Of a DNA stretch of 64,000 nucleotides, positions 13,848 through 27,653 are shown piece after piece. Below the pieces are notes generated by a model that worked only from the letters and a program-made list of their open reading frames with translations, had not been told where the DNA came from and made no database searches. Both the position numbers and the translations under genes were made by a program. The stretch covers positions 99,326,871 to 99,390,870 of the forward strand of contig NC_034410.1 in assembly GCF_002078875.1 (NCBI RefSeq). Direction: 5' to 3'. Numbering within the stretch: the stretch's first letter is position 1; the number at the start of each line of letters is the position of its first letter. Source of the stretch: Numida meleagris. Lineage: Eukaryota > Chordata > Aves > Galliformes > Numididae.

Positions 13848-16800
13848 GATGTAGTGAATTGTTCAGGACTGCGAGGTTGTTGATTTGTCATTTAACCTTG
13901 CTTTCAAGTGTTTTATTTCTGTTATACTTGATAAAAAATCCCAAGTATCACAGTAAAAGTTCATAATGTGCCACTTTTTTTCCTCTTTTGAATGAGTAAA
14001 GTAAGATGAGTTTTTTTATTATTTTTTTTCCTGTAAATTGATCGAGTGGACTTTGATGGCTTAGAGCAGAGGTGTGGTCTGAAAGTTTCTGATTTGAAAA
14101 TATTAAAGGGGAAGAAGAGATGAAAGGAGGAGCTGTGCAAATTCTATTCTCCCAGCCCATAAATTCTCAGAAAATCTAAGAGTATCACAGACCATTTCTG
14201 GAAAAAAATAACTTGTGTTTATCAGTTGCAAGGTTTTCCCTGGTCTAGCACATCCCGGACAACACACTACCATTTCCATGCAGCATCAACTCCGAATCCT
14301 GAAGTATGATGAGCTTCTAAAGACAAGAAGTGGAAAACAAATAAGGATTGTTTTTTACTTGTATTCTGATTTTCAAACTGTTTGGATGCAACTGATGATT
14401 ATGGGAAGGCTAACCTAATTTGAAGACCAGAGCTTTGAGAAAATTTTGACGGACTTGGAAATACTATACTACAAATGAGACTACTAGGAAACCTGGGTAA
14501 TTTCTGTTATTCCCTTCAACAAGCCTGTGACCATTTTCCCATCATATGTGGTTGCTTGTGGTGAAACAGAATGATGCAAGAGGCACAAGGAGTAACTTTG
14601 TATTCTTTGTCATCAAGAAAAGCAAAGCTTTGTATGAGTGGAAAGTATATGCACAGATAAATGGGCTACACATGCAAGTGGAATATAGCTTTCTTACTTA
14701 CTTTCTTTTGCATTTATCATGAACTGATAGATTTTAATAAATCTCCTATGTCCAGTCTGTATAATCAGCCATGCTTTGCTGTAAGATTCAACAGCAGCAA
14801 ATGGTGAAATTAAAGGCCACTGACATTGTAGTTTACAGAGAGCTAGATAAATACTTCAGAAGGTCTTTGCCAGTGTTTGTTAAAATGTACTTCTCAGGTG
14901 AGAGGTGCAATTCCTCACTGTGGTTCCTTACACTGAGTTTTGCACTAAAACCAGGAATTTCATTCTCCATGGATATAAACACGCACATCCTGACTGGAAT
15001 CTTACTGCCTGAATAATGAAGGAATTCCTTACAATGTGCAAACAAAGGCAATCAAGGAGTTTGGGGATCACGGGTCATCCAAGAGCAGTTGCTTCCAAAT
15101 TGTGCACGATAGGCATTCCTATCACAAGCAGCTTTAATGACAGAGCACTATGGATTTCAAGCTTCCCACTGTCACGATATCACAGCAAAATTATGAATCA
15201 GCTGTTGCTCAATAAAATTCTTTCCCTTTCTTTTTTTTAGAAGAATAACTGATTTTAGCTTGGTTTCCTGCATTCTCCCACAGCCTGACAGGAAAACAGA
15301 GGGTGATCAACCATGTCCCCCTGGATAACTTTCTAACCCTTCAGTCCAGTGCAACCAGCTATAAGAGAGGAAAAGATCCCTGAAGTGCTTATGTTCTGTT
15401 GGGTTCTGTAAAAATCAGTGACAGGGTAGAAAAGTGAAACCAAATGCGTGTCCTCCATGGGGAGGAGAGATGGGGGCCCTGAGCAGGGGACTGAAGAAGG
15501 ATGCAGCGAAGGGGAGCTGGAGTTGGTGCAGAAAGGGGAGCAATGAAGTGAGAAAGAAGTGATCCAGGGGAAAACAGGCTTCAGCAGCAATGTTCAGTGG
15601 AACAATGATGGTGTTTTAAGATCTCTCAGTCTTACAATTTCAGGACTAGCTTTCTGGAAGAGCTAAATGACATCAAGTGCCGATGACCTACACAACGACC
15701 TAATGCTGTCTTATGTGTAACTTCACAAATGTAAAATACGATATTCAGTATCCCCCCATATCTGTCCATCCTCCATTTTAGCAGGAAAATGTGATTCCCC
15801 AGCCCAATATTTACCTGATGTGTGGATGTGCTCCATGTGCACTCACTCACCTCTGCTCCTGCTGTGGCTCTGAGGGGGTCTTGTCCTCCTTTTACTTTCT
15901 TGCCTCATGAAGATAGTGTCAGATGTTCACCAGGATTAAAACACATGACATCTAGAGAAGGATCAAGGCTAGGCCTCCTTCTTGTGGACACTTTGGCTGA
16001 GTGTTTCTCACAGAAGTTGAAATAAAGCTGGAAAGGTAGCTGAGCTGCTGTGATGTCTCTGGAAAAAAAGGAGCACAAGTGGGACTTTCCTCAATTGTGA
16101 GCACAGGCAGTGCACCCAAGCATCTCCTTTCCAAGGTGGACAAATAATTATGTTGCATGGATTAGGCTGCAGCTCTTCCTGTCTTTTGAGACCAGATGAG
16201 CCCAATGGCCATTGCAAGGACCTCCATAGTCCCAGGGGAGGCAGTGAGGGGCAGGAGGGGCAGCAAACCTCGGTGTGGGACCCCATCCCTCCAAAAGCAC
16301 TTGCATACAGTGTCTGTTTGAACAAGCTCCTGTGAAGGAATTGCTGCTAGAAAGAGAAAGAAAAACAGAAATAAATTAACTGGTATCTTGAAATAGCAAG
16401 GGTTCCTTCATTGACCAGATGGATCAGCCGAGGAAAAAGGTCAGGAGAGGACAGCGCAGAACTGTTTGCAGTTAACGTAGGGAGAAAGGGCAGAAGGCAC
16501 TGAAATTTGTTCATCAAGGAGTGAAGGAAACTCCTGGAAGCACAGAAAAGAGAACCTAATGTGCCCTTAAAGGATGTTTAACATGAGATTGCTGACATGT
16601 CATCCCAGCACCGGCACAGAGCTATTACATGGGTCACTGCAAGGACAGGGTTATGTTGCCCTTCTGTAATCATGCTGGATTTATTTCATATTTAACTTCA
16701 CCATTGAATTCCACCTTGTATAATGTTTGATTTTGGAATAAGTTCTGCAGTGCTCCATTTCTTTAATTCTGACCTGGCCATAGCGACTTTAATCTCATCT

Positions 16801-18063
16801 CTACTGCACACTTTTTTGCCTGAAAAGTAACATAAAATCTCTTTGAGCAGTGTCCTTTCTTTTTTCTAAATATTTTTCATGGAGAGTTCAAAGAGCACTG
16901 TTCTGTTCTCAGGTACTCAGATAGCTTTTGCGGGTGTTTTGAAGTCGCCAGTCTTTCTGCCCTTCACAGAAGCTTCCATTAACAAACAGAGGCAGGTGTG
17001 GTATGAATGCTTAGCGACGCACCAGGAATGCTGAATATTCCAAGATATTGTTGAAGTGCAGTTTATAAACAGGTGCTAAAACCTGATCTAGATCCATAAG
17101 AGTTATTATAGAGTGATGCTGCATCACAAAAAATCATCCGCTTTCTGCATACTTTGAACATAGAGTAGACAGTGGCTAAATTCATTGTAAACACTTTATC
17201 CCAGGGTTCTTCTTAATATAGTTTCACTGGCACAGTCATAGCCTTCCACGATCCAAAATATGGAGCCATCCTCATTCCTTCTCACCACAAAAATGTGTTT
17301 TTGATAGTAAGCAAAAAGAAAGGAAAAAGAAGCAGCACTTCGAACATGTTACTGATTCTGAAAACTCTCAGGAGAAGCAAACCAGTGCATCTTTAAACAG
17401 TGAGCTCTCATTGTTTGGTTTTGGTGGGGGTTGAGGTTATATTGAGATAAGGTGAAAATCTAAATTGTAGGTGCTGCAAACATTTACATGGAAGCTGACT
17501 GTCCACAGCTGGCCTAGCAGCCTGGGAAAGCAAAACTTCTAGGGATGCTGCCAGAAGGAAGAGGCAAGATTGGTGAGCTGACCACCCTGTTTGATGAGAA
17601 CACCTTATAGCAGCCATTGTGTCCTCTTTGGTTGTTGTAGGAACAACATCCCCAAAATATCTACACCTGCATTCTGCCTCTTCTCTCAGTCCCTCATGCC
17701 TGACGTCCCAACACTGAGCCATGTTTGTTGCTCCTAGAAAGACCTGTTATCGGTGCAACATAAACCCTGGCGGAGCCACACAAACTATGTTTCTAAAGCA
17801 CAGAAGTGGTCCTGAACTCTTCATCTATTTGATGGTGGTGGCCTTAATAATCTCTTGCACTGACTCAGAGTTTATAAACTTTTTCCAGAACATTCACTGC
17901 TTGATTTTGAAATGAGTAGAACGTAATGGATATTGCTTACTGCTCATTGACATATATCAAATATCGTGGATAAAATGCAGACAAAATGCCTATGGTGCTT
18001 GTTGCAGAATCCATTACTTTTGCAGTTATCCTTGGCATCTTCTAGAACAAGAGATAGCTTGCT

Positions 18064-18081
18064 ATTTATTTATTTATTTAC
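18064..18081. repeat. (TTTA)n microsatellite
   Basis: About four tandem TTTA units in AT-rich intron sequence. Confidence 0.8.
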
Positions 18082-19065
18082 TTTTAATGTATCAGACCTA
18101 TGAAAGCAGGGAGTTATTTGCAAACATATCTAAGCAAACAGCTCATAAGACAAAAAGTAATTGCTCAGTGCTTACCACTGTGGTAGGAAAAAATATTTAA
18201 TTATTAATTGAAAGCCTACATTTTCACCATTTTTTTTGCAGACTGCTATGCCTTGTGGGATGGGAAATGTGCTTCATTAGGGACTTCTCTAAAAAAGAAA
18301 CCCAAAATGTGTAAACCATGTGCACATGCAGTTCAAGGTCTTTACCTCAGGAATAATTACATCCATAGCTACATGCTGCCTGTTAGCTAAATGTTGTTTC
18401 AAGGTCTTTCTTGAAATATCTGAAACATAAGTGATGCCAGATTAGCCAGGTTTCTGAGGAAGTGTTTTTAGGGTTATTTAAAGCAAATAAGGTTGTGTGA
18501 TGTGGCTCAGGGCAGAGACAGAAGAGACCTAAAACCTAATGGCAGCCTCCTGTTTGCATTTACTGCAGGATGGTGCATATATTGTTATGTCAGGGGCTTC
18601 TGTATGTGTCTAGGATCCACATGTATACCCTGAGAGTGCAAAAATGAAACAGGGTTGGGGAAATTAGTTCAAATGGTGCCCACACATTCGGGATCTCTAA
18701 GGCAGAGTGTAGGAAGTGCTCAAGCTGAGGCCCAAATTGACAGATCACAAAATTCACAGATTCAGAATGTTGTAAAATAAAGGAAAAAAAAAACAGGAAT
18801 ATGGATGCACAAGCAAATATATTTGTTACAGGATTAATTAAAAGTAGTTTCCAGTAATACAGTATTTCTACTACAAACAAGTCATATCCTTAGTCAATCC
18901 TTTATCAATTGAACATCTCTTAATTTCATTGGATAGTGGCTTTATCCTCAGGAACTACTCCAACAGAGGGTTCCCCCAGAACCTGGGAGCTGATCCAGTT
19001 AAAGAAGCCAAGAACAAAGAGGACCAACCAAGGATATAAATATCTGAGAGTGTTAGGAATTGAGA

Positions 19066-19740
19066 AATTGATGGACGAGAAGTTGGACATGAGCCAGCAG
19101 TGTGCGCTGGCAGCCCAGAAGGCCAACTGTGTTCTGGGCTGCATTAAAAGAGGAGTGGCCGGCAGGGAGAGGGAGGTGGTGGTCCCACTCTGCTCAGCTC
19201 TTGTGAGGCCCCATCTGGAGTACTGCGTCCAGGCCTGGGGCCCCAGCACAAGAAAGATGTGGAGCTCTTGGAACGAGTTCAGAGGAGGGCCACCAAGATG
19301 ATCAGAGGGCTGGAGCACCTCTCCTATGAGGAAAGGTTGAGGGAACTGGGCTTGTTTAGTTTGGAGAAGAGAAGGCTCCGGGGAGACCTCATTGTGGCCT
19401 TCCAATACTTGAAGGGAGCATATAAACAAGAGGGAGAACAATTGTTCACGAGGGTGGATAGCAATAGGACAAGGGGGAATGGTTTTAAACTGAGAGAGGG
19501 GAGGTTTAGGTTAGATATTAGGAGGAAGTTTTTCACACAGAGGGTGGTGACGCACTGGAACAGGTTGCCCAGGGAGGTTGTGGATGCCCCGTCCTTAGCG
19601 GTATTCAAGGCCAGGCTGGACGTGGCTCTGGGCAGCCTGGTCTAGTGGTTGGCGACCCTGCACTCAGCAGGGGGTTTGAGACTAGATGATCTCTGTGGTC
19701 CTTTTCAACCCAGGCCATTCTATGATTCTATGATTCTATG
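19066..19740 (+). mobile_element. Young CR1 LINE, 5'-truncated, ORF2 C-terminus plus 3' end
   Basis: This copy carries the C-terminal end of the CR1 ORF2 reverse-transcriptase polyprotein and the complete 3' terminus, ending in three ATTCTATG units. Upstream of the GGGGCCCC at 19237-19244 one frame reads [18 protein letters not shown]. Downstream a different frame reads [20 protein letters not shown] through to a stop near 19645. The change of frame means one base is missing relative to a continuous ORF2, most simply a C in that GC run. The CR1 at 27654-28452 carries the same shift. The two copies differ at about 8 of 128 residues in the downstream frame, so both are relatively recent. Sequence before 19066 does not match the other copy and is taken as flanking. 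Confidence 0.93.
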
Positions 19741-19804
19741 AAATAAAAGACTGAGAGCACAGTATGTGAGAGAATGTTTCTCATACCACTAAAGTGAGAG
19801 AATT

Positions 19805-20039
19805 ATTAGATGTCGGGGATCTTTTTCACTGAGAGAGTGGTAAGGTGCTGGCACGGGCTGCCCAGAGAGGTTGTGGATGCCCCATCCTTGGGATTGTTCA
19901 AGGCCAGGTTGGGTGGGGCCCTGGGAAACCTGATCTAGTACTTGAGCTAGCAGTGGGCAACCCTGACTGCAGCAGGGAGATTAGAACCCGATGATCCTTC
20001 AGGTCCTTTCCAACCCAAGCCATTCTATGATTCTATGGA
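19805..20039 (+). mobile_element. CR1 LINE 3'-end fragment
   Basis: It contains the CR1 signature gctgcccagagaggttgtgg, then aaggccaggttggg, then aggtcctttccaacccaagc. It ends in two ATTCTATG-type units. It is more diverged than the preceding CR1 and lies only about 65 bases after it, in the same orientation. Confidence 0.92.
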
Positions 20040-20098
20040 ACACACCTGTCCTTAAGTTTTGTGGTGTGTGGAGTCCAGAACCCTGGTGTCAGGTTTAG

Positions 20099-20131
20099 AC
20101 CTTCCTCCCTCCCTCCCTTCCTTTTCTCTCT
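20099..20131. repeat. Pyrimidine-rich (CCCT/CCTT)n tract
   Basis: Tandem ccctccctccctccc followed by ttccttttctctc. A short simple repeat. Confidence 0.8.
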
Positions 20132-20850
20132 ATTGTTTTTCTGCAGACACCATATTTTAAAAACAGACAAAAAAAACCCTACACTGATTTCTAATGAGTC
20201 TTTTTAGATTTGTACCTGTTAAAATAAAAAAAAAAAAGGGACTGCTGTGAACCCAGGCTGAGCTGGGATGGGAACACAGGGGAGGGTCCAATGAGCCATT
20301 GCTTTGGAAATTAGAACAGCCTCATCAAGAGCCACCATCTCTTGTTATCTCAACTGGCAGTTGTCCACAGAATACTGTATTGCATTATAACTGCACAATA
20401 TTAAATCCCATGCCCATCTCAGGCCCTCCCCCCCTGAAAGGGCCCGAGAGAGGGTACATTTGACTTCAGCACAGCTGGGCCTAACTACTTATCTCTTAAC
20501 AGCTTCAGCTATCACAGCTGTGAGTCAGAGGATCGGTGCAAACTGGGAGCTCTGTCTGTGTACAGGGCAGTGTTTTGTGAGTCTTTGCTGTTGATAAATT
20601 AAATGTTGGCTATGTTGATTATGATTATCGTGTTCCTAAGAGATTTAGCATTCTTTTTTGGGGTGAAAAATCTGTATTAGAGTTATCCTCTGTTACTATA
20701 CGTGTGTTTTATGGCCTGAGTTGTTTGCAGGCCCATGAAGTGACCTCCCACTGGCAGCAGTGCACCTCCACACAGCAGGCATGCTCCTGAGAAGACTGAA
20801 CAGTTTCACTACGAGAATAATTGTGCCTTCTTAGTACGTGACAGCCACGT

Positions 20851-21090
20851 TATGGTTTCATACTAAAGGAGAAGAGATTTAGATTGGATATAAGGAAGAA
20901 GTTTTATACAATAAGGGCAGCGAGGCACTGAACGGATTGTCCAGAGGGGTGAGGGATGCCCCGTCCCTGGAGACACTCAAGGGGCTCTGAGCAACCTGAT
21001 GTAGCTGTAGGTGTCTCTGTTCATTGGAGGGTGTTGGATTAGACGGTCTTTAAGGGTCCCTTCCAACTCAAATGATTCTGTGATTCTATG
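20851..21090 (+). mobile_element. CR1 LINE 3'-end fragment
   Basis: It starts in a diverged version of the ORF2 end (agatttagattggatataag) and ends with gattctgtgattctatg. It is 5'-truncated and has internal deletions relative to the younger copies. It is the third CR1 tail in the same orientation within about 2 kb. Confidence 0.9.
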
Positions 21091-24000
21091 TACACAACCC
21101 AAGTCTAGGTCCTTTTCATTTGTACTTGCATAGCTCTGTTGACCTCGGTAGCCTTCCCCAGGTGTGGGTCAGACTGGGAGCAAGGCCCCGCTCTATCATG
21201 AGATGGAAGGCAGAAGCAAGCCTGTTGTGCTAAACCAAGCATGTGATTGCCAGGAGAAAACTTGGCAGATGCTGAAGCACTAGACATGCAGAAATGTTTG
21301 CTTTGAAATTCCAGAGACTTGACTGTCCCTTTGGTTTCTTGGAATGCTTTGATTTATTTGTGTGGGGTGGGAGCAGTCTGTAACCTCACAAGGGCACCAG
21401 GAATGCTACCCCTTGTGCAGCCACAGGATATGTGAAGTGAATTAATTGTCAGCAAGCTTCAGGGAGGCTGCACATGTATACATGGTTAGGAGAAGTTTGG
21501 CTGTCTTACAAAATTTATTTCCACCACAGGATCAAAAGCAATTATGTGCATGAAGTACATAATTCTTGGATGGGTAATGTATAAACAGGACATGACAATG
21601 TGATGGAACAAGGAATCCATTGCATGCAAATATCTCAATTTTCACTTTTAATTTGCTCCCTATTTGAGAGCAGAAGAGAAGTAGGCTCCTACAGTCTCCT
21701 TCAGTGCAAATTATTCAGGTCCATAAGGAAATCAAGATTTGGTGCATTTAAAATAACCCATTTTATGATTAATTTTCAGAAGTAAACATTCAAAACCAAC
21801 TTTTCTTGGTTTTGGATGCAGCTCAGAGGACAGACCTTGCATCAGCAGAAGGATCTGTTGACACAAATCTAATTGCTTGAGTGTCTATCTGATTTGTTCA
21901 TGCAGTCAGCAACTAAAGGTACCTTGCTTACATTTTCTGCCTCTGCTTATGTTAGTAACTCAAATGTGAGCATAGTTTGTACCTCCCAAAAAATCTCCAA
22001 GTCTCAGAAAAACAACAGTGGAGATAATTTCCAAGCCTAGTTTCCGCCTTGCTCCATGAGACAAGGCACATAAACATCACAGGTTGCTGATGGCCAAGCC
22101 AGAGGCCAAAGAAGCATGCCAAGTAGGGGACCAGTGCAAGCCAGCCTACAGGTGAAAGTACTTATTGTCTGAGATCACTCATTTAGGGATATCTTTAATG
22201 ATGTACATTTTTCTGGATGGAAAAAAAGAATAGGGGGGCTATAATGGTCTGTTTGTTGACTGTAGGCTTACTAGTGAGGCACGCTTTTGAATCTCCCTTG
22301 GTTCTTAGCATCACAGTTTAAGCACATGTTGAACTCGTGAAAGAATATAAAATGTGCTTTTAAGAGGTTTTGAGGCACAGCAGGAGATGAGACAGGAGCG
22401 ACCATAAGCTTTTTGCCAGGAGGATTTTAAAAAATGAGAAATTATTATTTTTCACTGAAACTGAATAGCTTTTTTCTGGTGAGTTGGATCACTGTGGCTG
22501 GCTCTGGAAATAGTGCAAGCCGTATGACTATGGATGCTGCAAGCAGCACAGTCGAACTTGCCCACAGAAGGCTGGGAAATTGCATTCGATACATAATTCA
22601 CAATGCACTGCAGTGATCCCATAAGGTCAATTTCTGCTGTAAACTCAGAGAAAATCAGAGCAGAAAGAAAGGGGTGCTTGTTCTTGCTGCTCTTTCGGAG
22701 AACTGTCTACAAACTGCTGATTTCAATTCCACAGTGCTCCACAAACACAAAACTGTGCCCTTCTGCTCATCTACAAGCACTGTATCAGAGGCAGATAAAC
22801 TCTGCAGCTGGAATAGAATCTCTTTGCAGATTTTCATCTCAGGGCTTGACAAAAAATTTAGAGAGGGGATGAAGTATAAATGCAGATAAGTTTGTGCAGC
22901 AATTACTAGAGCTGTTTAGCAGTGGGATTCCTCCTGTCAAATCTGCCACCCAAAATTAGTCATTAGGGCCTGCCGTTTAGCAGAGAAAGAGAGGGGGACA
23001 CTATCAAAGGGCAATTCAGCCCTTCCAAATATAGCTGGCTTAAGTTGAGTGGGATGAGTTATTTGCTCAGAGAACATGTTTTTTTCTAGGTATCTCTAAC
23101 TATTTATACAAGTTCTTCCAGATTTTTCCTCTTCTTATTTTCTTGAAGTATTTTCTCAGTGGATTGTGAACACTTTTTGTGTATCAGATTTCCTTTCTCA
23201 ACAGGGACCTGAAATTAGTGGTGTTGATAACCCCAACCAGTATGTAGGAGCCCCACTGTGTCTGGGATCTTGAGAAACCATGCTACAGAATTTTAGGTGT
23301 TTTTCACATAGACAGTGCAGTGAGTAGACACTTACAGAGGGGCTTTATTCTTCTGGACAAAGAGTGTGAAACTCACTGTGTTGCTGTGTGACAGAAAATA
23401 AGCACATGCACAAGATGCCAATGACAGTGTGATGCATTGAACTCCCAGACAGAAATATGGTGTCCCGAGAGTCTGTAAGGAAGGATGAACTCAGCTGTGA
23501 TCATACCAGCTTGTGGGATGCTGAGGGAGTAGGAAGGAGCATCAGAAAGGCTGCAATGTGAAGCCAAACTGGGGAGGGGGCAGAAAGTCTGGAGAAAAGC
23601 CACAGGAGAAAATGTAGTGAATGGTTGTCCTATGCAGGGAAAGACGTGGGCACTTTGAGGTAAAAGGCTTCTTTTTTTCTGCAGGCAGCATGTTTTTGCT
23701 TGCCTAGATGCTTGTTTGAATGCAAAACCATTCAGGAGCAGTCAGTACAAAGTCAGGAGAAAGACGTGTGTGAGTGAGAACAGGGAGAGGCATTTATGTG
23801 TGCAGTGCTCACGTGGCCACATGCGGTCTGACAATAGCTGAAAAGGCAGCAATTCTCTCCTTGGATGCAATTTGCAAACCATCATTAATTAAATAACGCT
23901 GTCCTTTTTCTTTTCAACTAGTTTAAGCTGTAATGGAGTGTAATCTGTTGAATAATAAATATCCCCGTGTTTCACTGAATGTTCTTTTACTGCATAATGA

Positions 24001-25913
24001 TGCGTGTCAAGAAGAAATCTGTAGTTCTCCTCAAACATCTCCAAAGTTGTTTAGATTTGCCTCTTTACTAAGGTTTTAATGTAATAACTGAAGAGGAGTA
24101 TAAAAGGCAATGTTTCCCAAACTGTGTGAGCTGCCAGGCCTGGCAGGTAGTTTGCAGATGGTCGGGAGACCGTATTAAAGTAATAAGGTCATAAAGCTGA
24201 GAGTTAAAACAGTGGTGGTAAGAGCACTGAGTAGGCCACAAATGAGTGGTAGGAATTTCATCTACAAACATGAGGCCTCTTGCAGACGGGAGGATCCATG
24301 AATTTCCCCCAACTTCTCTGGAGTTCTGCATGGGTCACAAGACAACTGAAGCCCACTGAGCAGGTCAAAGGATGCTCTGCATTACTGAGACAGGTGTCAC
24401 TGGAACACTGCTGATTCGGCTCATGTGTATTGGTGAACATTCATAGTTAAAATTTTCACACTATGTATAGCCTGCAAATGACAAAAATCCTTACATGCTG
24501 ATTCTTACTTCAAATCCAAAGCTGTTATGTTCTCCTGAATTCCAAAGGGAAATATTTACTCCATGCAAATTACCTTTTTAACCTCTAAATGCCTAATATA
24601 ATATTTATAATCTTTGGATTCTATTCAGTAGCACATCAAAAACGACACGTGTGAGTGTGCTTCTCCTCTCCAAGACTGTGCACTATAAAGATCAGGAAAT
24701 GGCTACTTTTCATTATGCTTCTTAGTGACTAATGCGTTCAGTCTTCAGCAGAGAACAGGTCTGTATCTGCACTCTGCAAACAACAGCTTTCTTCCAAGCA
24801 GGCAGACAAAACCCCAAACCTGCATACCTTCAAATTCTGGGGCAGAAAAACTAGAGGTTTCGGTTTATTTTCTAAGGGAAGCTGACCTGCACAGAATTTC
24901 TGTTCTTTTTAGTCTGTATTAGACACAGGTGATAGCCTGAAAGGTAAAGAAATTTACCTTCAAGTAAATGAATCTATTCATCCTTAGATGAGCTATTCTT
25001 CTGCATTGGCAACCTGTGGAAATGGTAATCTAATCATGCCACAAGACTAGTATCCCTTATGCTGAAAGCTTGTAATTCACAGCTCAAGGGGGATGTGGGA
25101 GATAGTTGAGAATGCAGTAATTATAGGGTTGGTGCTAGAACGAGCAGTGAAATAATGTATGTTATTTTGTTCATAAGCAGGATTTTTTTTTAGCTCATTG
25201 CAAGCAGGTTTGTGCAAGCAAGTGAGCTGGAGGTTTTTGTCTTTGACAAAGCTGTAGGACACCTGGCGCTATTAACTGTAATTCCCTGTGAGTCCCAGTA
25301 GCACCTTTACAAAATATATGCACATGCATTTACGCTCACCTTAAAGCTAAAGAAAACTCTCCCCATTTCAGTAGTGAAAAAAGATTTCTGAATATCTCCT
25401 TGTATGCCAGGCTGTGATGTAAAGAGCTGGTAAGTAACAAGCTCCCTTGCAGGGAACTCAGTTGTATTTGAATTCAAACCGGTTAATATCGGGGACACTG
25501 TAGGAAAGGAGGGACAGAGTGAGCTGAGCAGCTTTATCTAAGCTAAAAGAGCCTATAGCGCTGGCTGAGGCCTTGGCACTCTTTTCCTCACTTTCTATGG
25601 TATCTCATTTTTGACGTTTTAACCTTTTTTTACAGCAAGTTTGTCTTTTGTTTTTAGTGTTGTGGTGTTCTACGGTTTGTGTTGCTAACACTTTGGGAAT
25701 TAAGATGTGTTGCATGGAAGCTATGGCTAAGCCAAATAATCCTTTCCAGCATCATATGCCCCGGAAGCTGAGTGCTGCCCAAATTCTTGCAGCTGTATGC
25801 TGCAAGAAACCAGAGATGCAAACTAATCCTCAGAAGAGTACCTTCAAATTTGTTGCCTCATATAAGAATACAACAAAAGCAAAACTCAAAGGCAGAGTTC
25901 AAGATCATAGAAT

Positions 25914-26950
25914 AATACAATTATAGAATGTTTTGAGTTGGAAAGGACCTTAAAAGGTCATCCAGTCCAACTCCCCTGCAATGAACAGGGATACCACAGC
26001 TAGATCAAGTTGCTGAGAGCCCCATCCAGCCTGACCTTAAATGTCTCCAGGGATGAGGCATCCATCACCTCTCTGGGGAACCTGTTGCAGTGTTTCACCA
26101 CTCTTATTGTAAAAAACTTCTTCCTTATGTCTAATCCAAATCTCCCCTTTTTTTAGTATGAAACCATTTCCCATTGTCACAACAGACCCTGCTAAAGAGT
26201 CTGTCCGCTTCTTTCTTATAGCCTCTCTTTAAATACTGAAAGGCCATTATCAGATCTCCCTGGAGCCTTCTCTTCTTCAGGCTGAACAGCCCGAGCTCTC
26301 TCAGCCTGTCCTCTCAGGGGAGGTGCTCTATCCCTTGGATCATTTGTGTGGCCCTTGTCTGGACATGCTCCAACAGGTCCATGTCTGTCCTGCAATGAGA
26401 ACTCCACATCCAGACACAGTACTTCTGGTGAGGTCTCACCAGAGCAGAGTACAGGGCCAGGATCACCTCCCTCAACCTGCTGGCCACGCTTCTTTTGATG
26501 CATCCCAGGATACGATTGGCTTTCTTGGCTGCAAGGGCACACTGCTGGCCCATGTCCAGCTTGCCATCCACTAGTGTTCTCCATCCTTTCATACCTCAGC
26601 TTGTATTGTCAGTGAGGATTGCAATGACCCAGATGCAAGGCCTTGCACTTGGATTTGTTGAATCTCAGGAGGTTCACCTGGGCCAAGTGCTCAAGCCTGT
26701 CTAGGTCTCTCTGTATGGCATCCCATCCCTCAGGCATGTCAGCTGCATCACATAGCTTGATATCATCTGCAAAGTTGCTGAGGGTGCACTCAGTCCCACT
26801 GTCAATGCCACTGATTAAGATGTTGAAGAGCACTGATAGCAGTACTGAACCCCGAGGGACACCGCTTGTCACCAGTCTCTATCCGGACGTTGATCCACTG
26901 CCCACTACTTGCTGGGTACAATCTTGCAACCAGATCCTCATCCATTGAAC
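25914..26950 (-). mobile_element. Outer CR1, 3' segment (ORF2 C-terminal half)
   Basis: On the minus strand this encodes degraded reverse-transcriptase C-terminal sequence. One piece reads SGIDSGTECTLSNFADDIKL, in which FADD is the catalytic F/YxDD box of the LINE reverse transcriptase. Another reads [20 protein letters not shown], followed by the YCVW segment near the end of ORF2. The frame is split by frameshifts and stops, so no functional enzyme is encoded. The 3' terminus (reverse complement of attctatgat) lies at the low-coordinate end. Confidence 0.9.
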
Positions 26951-27290
26951 AGTCACAGAATTGTAGAATGGCTTGGGTTGGAAGGGACCTCAAGGATCAT
27001 CAAGTCCAACCCCCATATCACAGGCAGGGCCGTTAACCTCCACATCTAATACTAGGCCAGGCTGCCCAGGGCCCCATCCAACCTGGCCTTGTACATCTCC
27101 AGGGACGGGGCATCTACAACCTCTCTGGGCAGCCTGTTCCAGCACCTCACCACTCTCTTGGTGAAGAACTTCCCCCTGATATCCAACCTAAATCTTCCCT
27201 CCTTCAACTTAAAACCATTTCCCCTTGTCCTGCCATTATCTATTCTTGTAAAGAGTTGATTCCCCTCCTGTTTATAGGCTCCCTTTAGTC
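26951..27290 (-). mobile_element. CR1 3'-end insert nested in the outer CR1
   Basis: A CR1 3' terminus reappears at 26954 (tcacagaattgtagaatggc) in the middle of the outer element's ORF2. It runs for about 340 bases, after which the outer ORF2 resumes at about 27291. An AGTC is present at both junctions (26951-26954 and 27287-27290), which fits a very short target duplication or microhomology. Its coding remnant includes [20 protein letters not shown]. Confidence 0.85.
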
Positions 27291-27646
27291 CACTCATCAA
27301 ATCCATATCTTTCCAATTTGGAGAGAAGGATATTATGGGCATCCTTGTCAAAGGCCTTACCAAAGTCCAGGTTGACAGATAGATGACATCAGTGGCTCCT
27401 CCCTTGTCCATTGATGCAGATACGCCATCATAAAAAGCAATACGGTTGGTCAGGCAGGACTTGCCCTTGGTGAAGCCATGCTGGTTATCCCATATTGCCT
27501 CCCTCTTTTCCATGTTCTTTAGCATAGCTTCCCGGAGGATCTGCTCCATGATCTTCCGTGGCACTGAGGTGAGGCTAACAGGTCAGTAATTCCCTCGGTC
27601 ATACTTTCCACCCTTCTTAAAAATGAGTGCTATATTGCCTTTCTTT
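27291..27646 (-). mobile_element. Outer CR1, middle segment (reverse-transcriptase core)
   Basis: Read on the minus strand this is RT-core sequence. It includes a [21 protein letters not shown] piece and a [15 protein letters not shown] piece, the latter matching the QHGF-(T/R)-KGKSCLTN motif of CR1 reverse transcriptases. It continues in sequence order from the segment ending at 26950. It is broken by frameshifts. Confidence 0.87.
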
Positions 27647-27653
27647 GAGTCAC

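Noticed and set aside
18936..19645. Functional reverse transcriptase gene
   Set aside because: It is a 5'-truncated CR1 tail with a frame change at 19237-19244. The catalytic RT core and endonuclease are absent.
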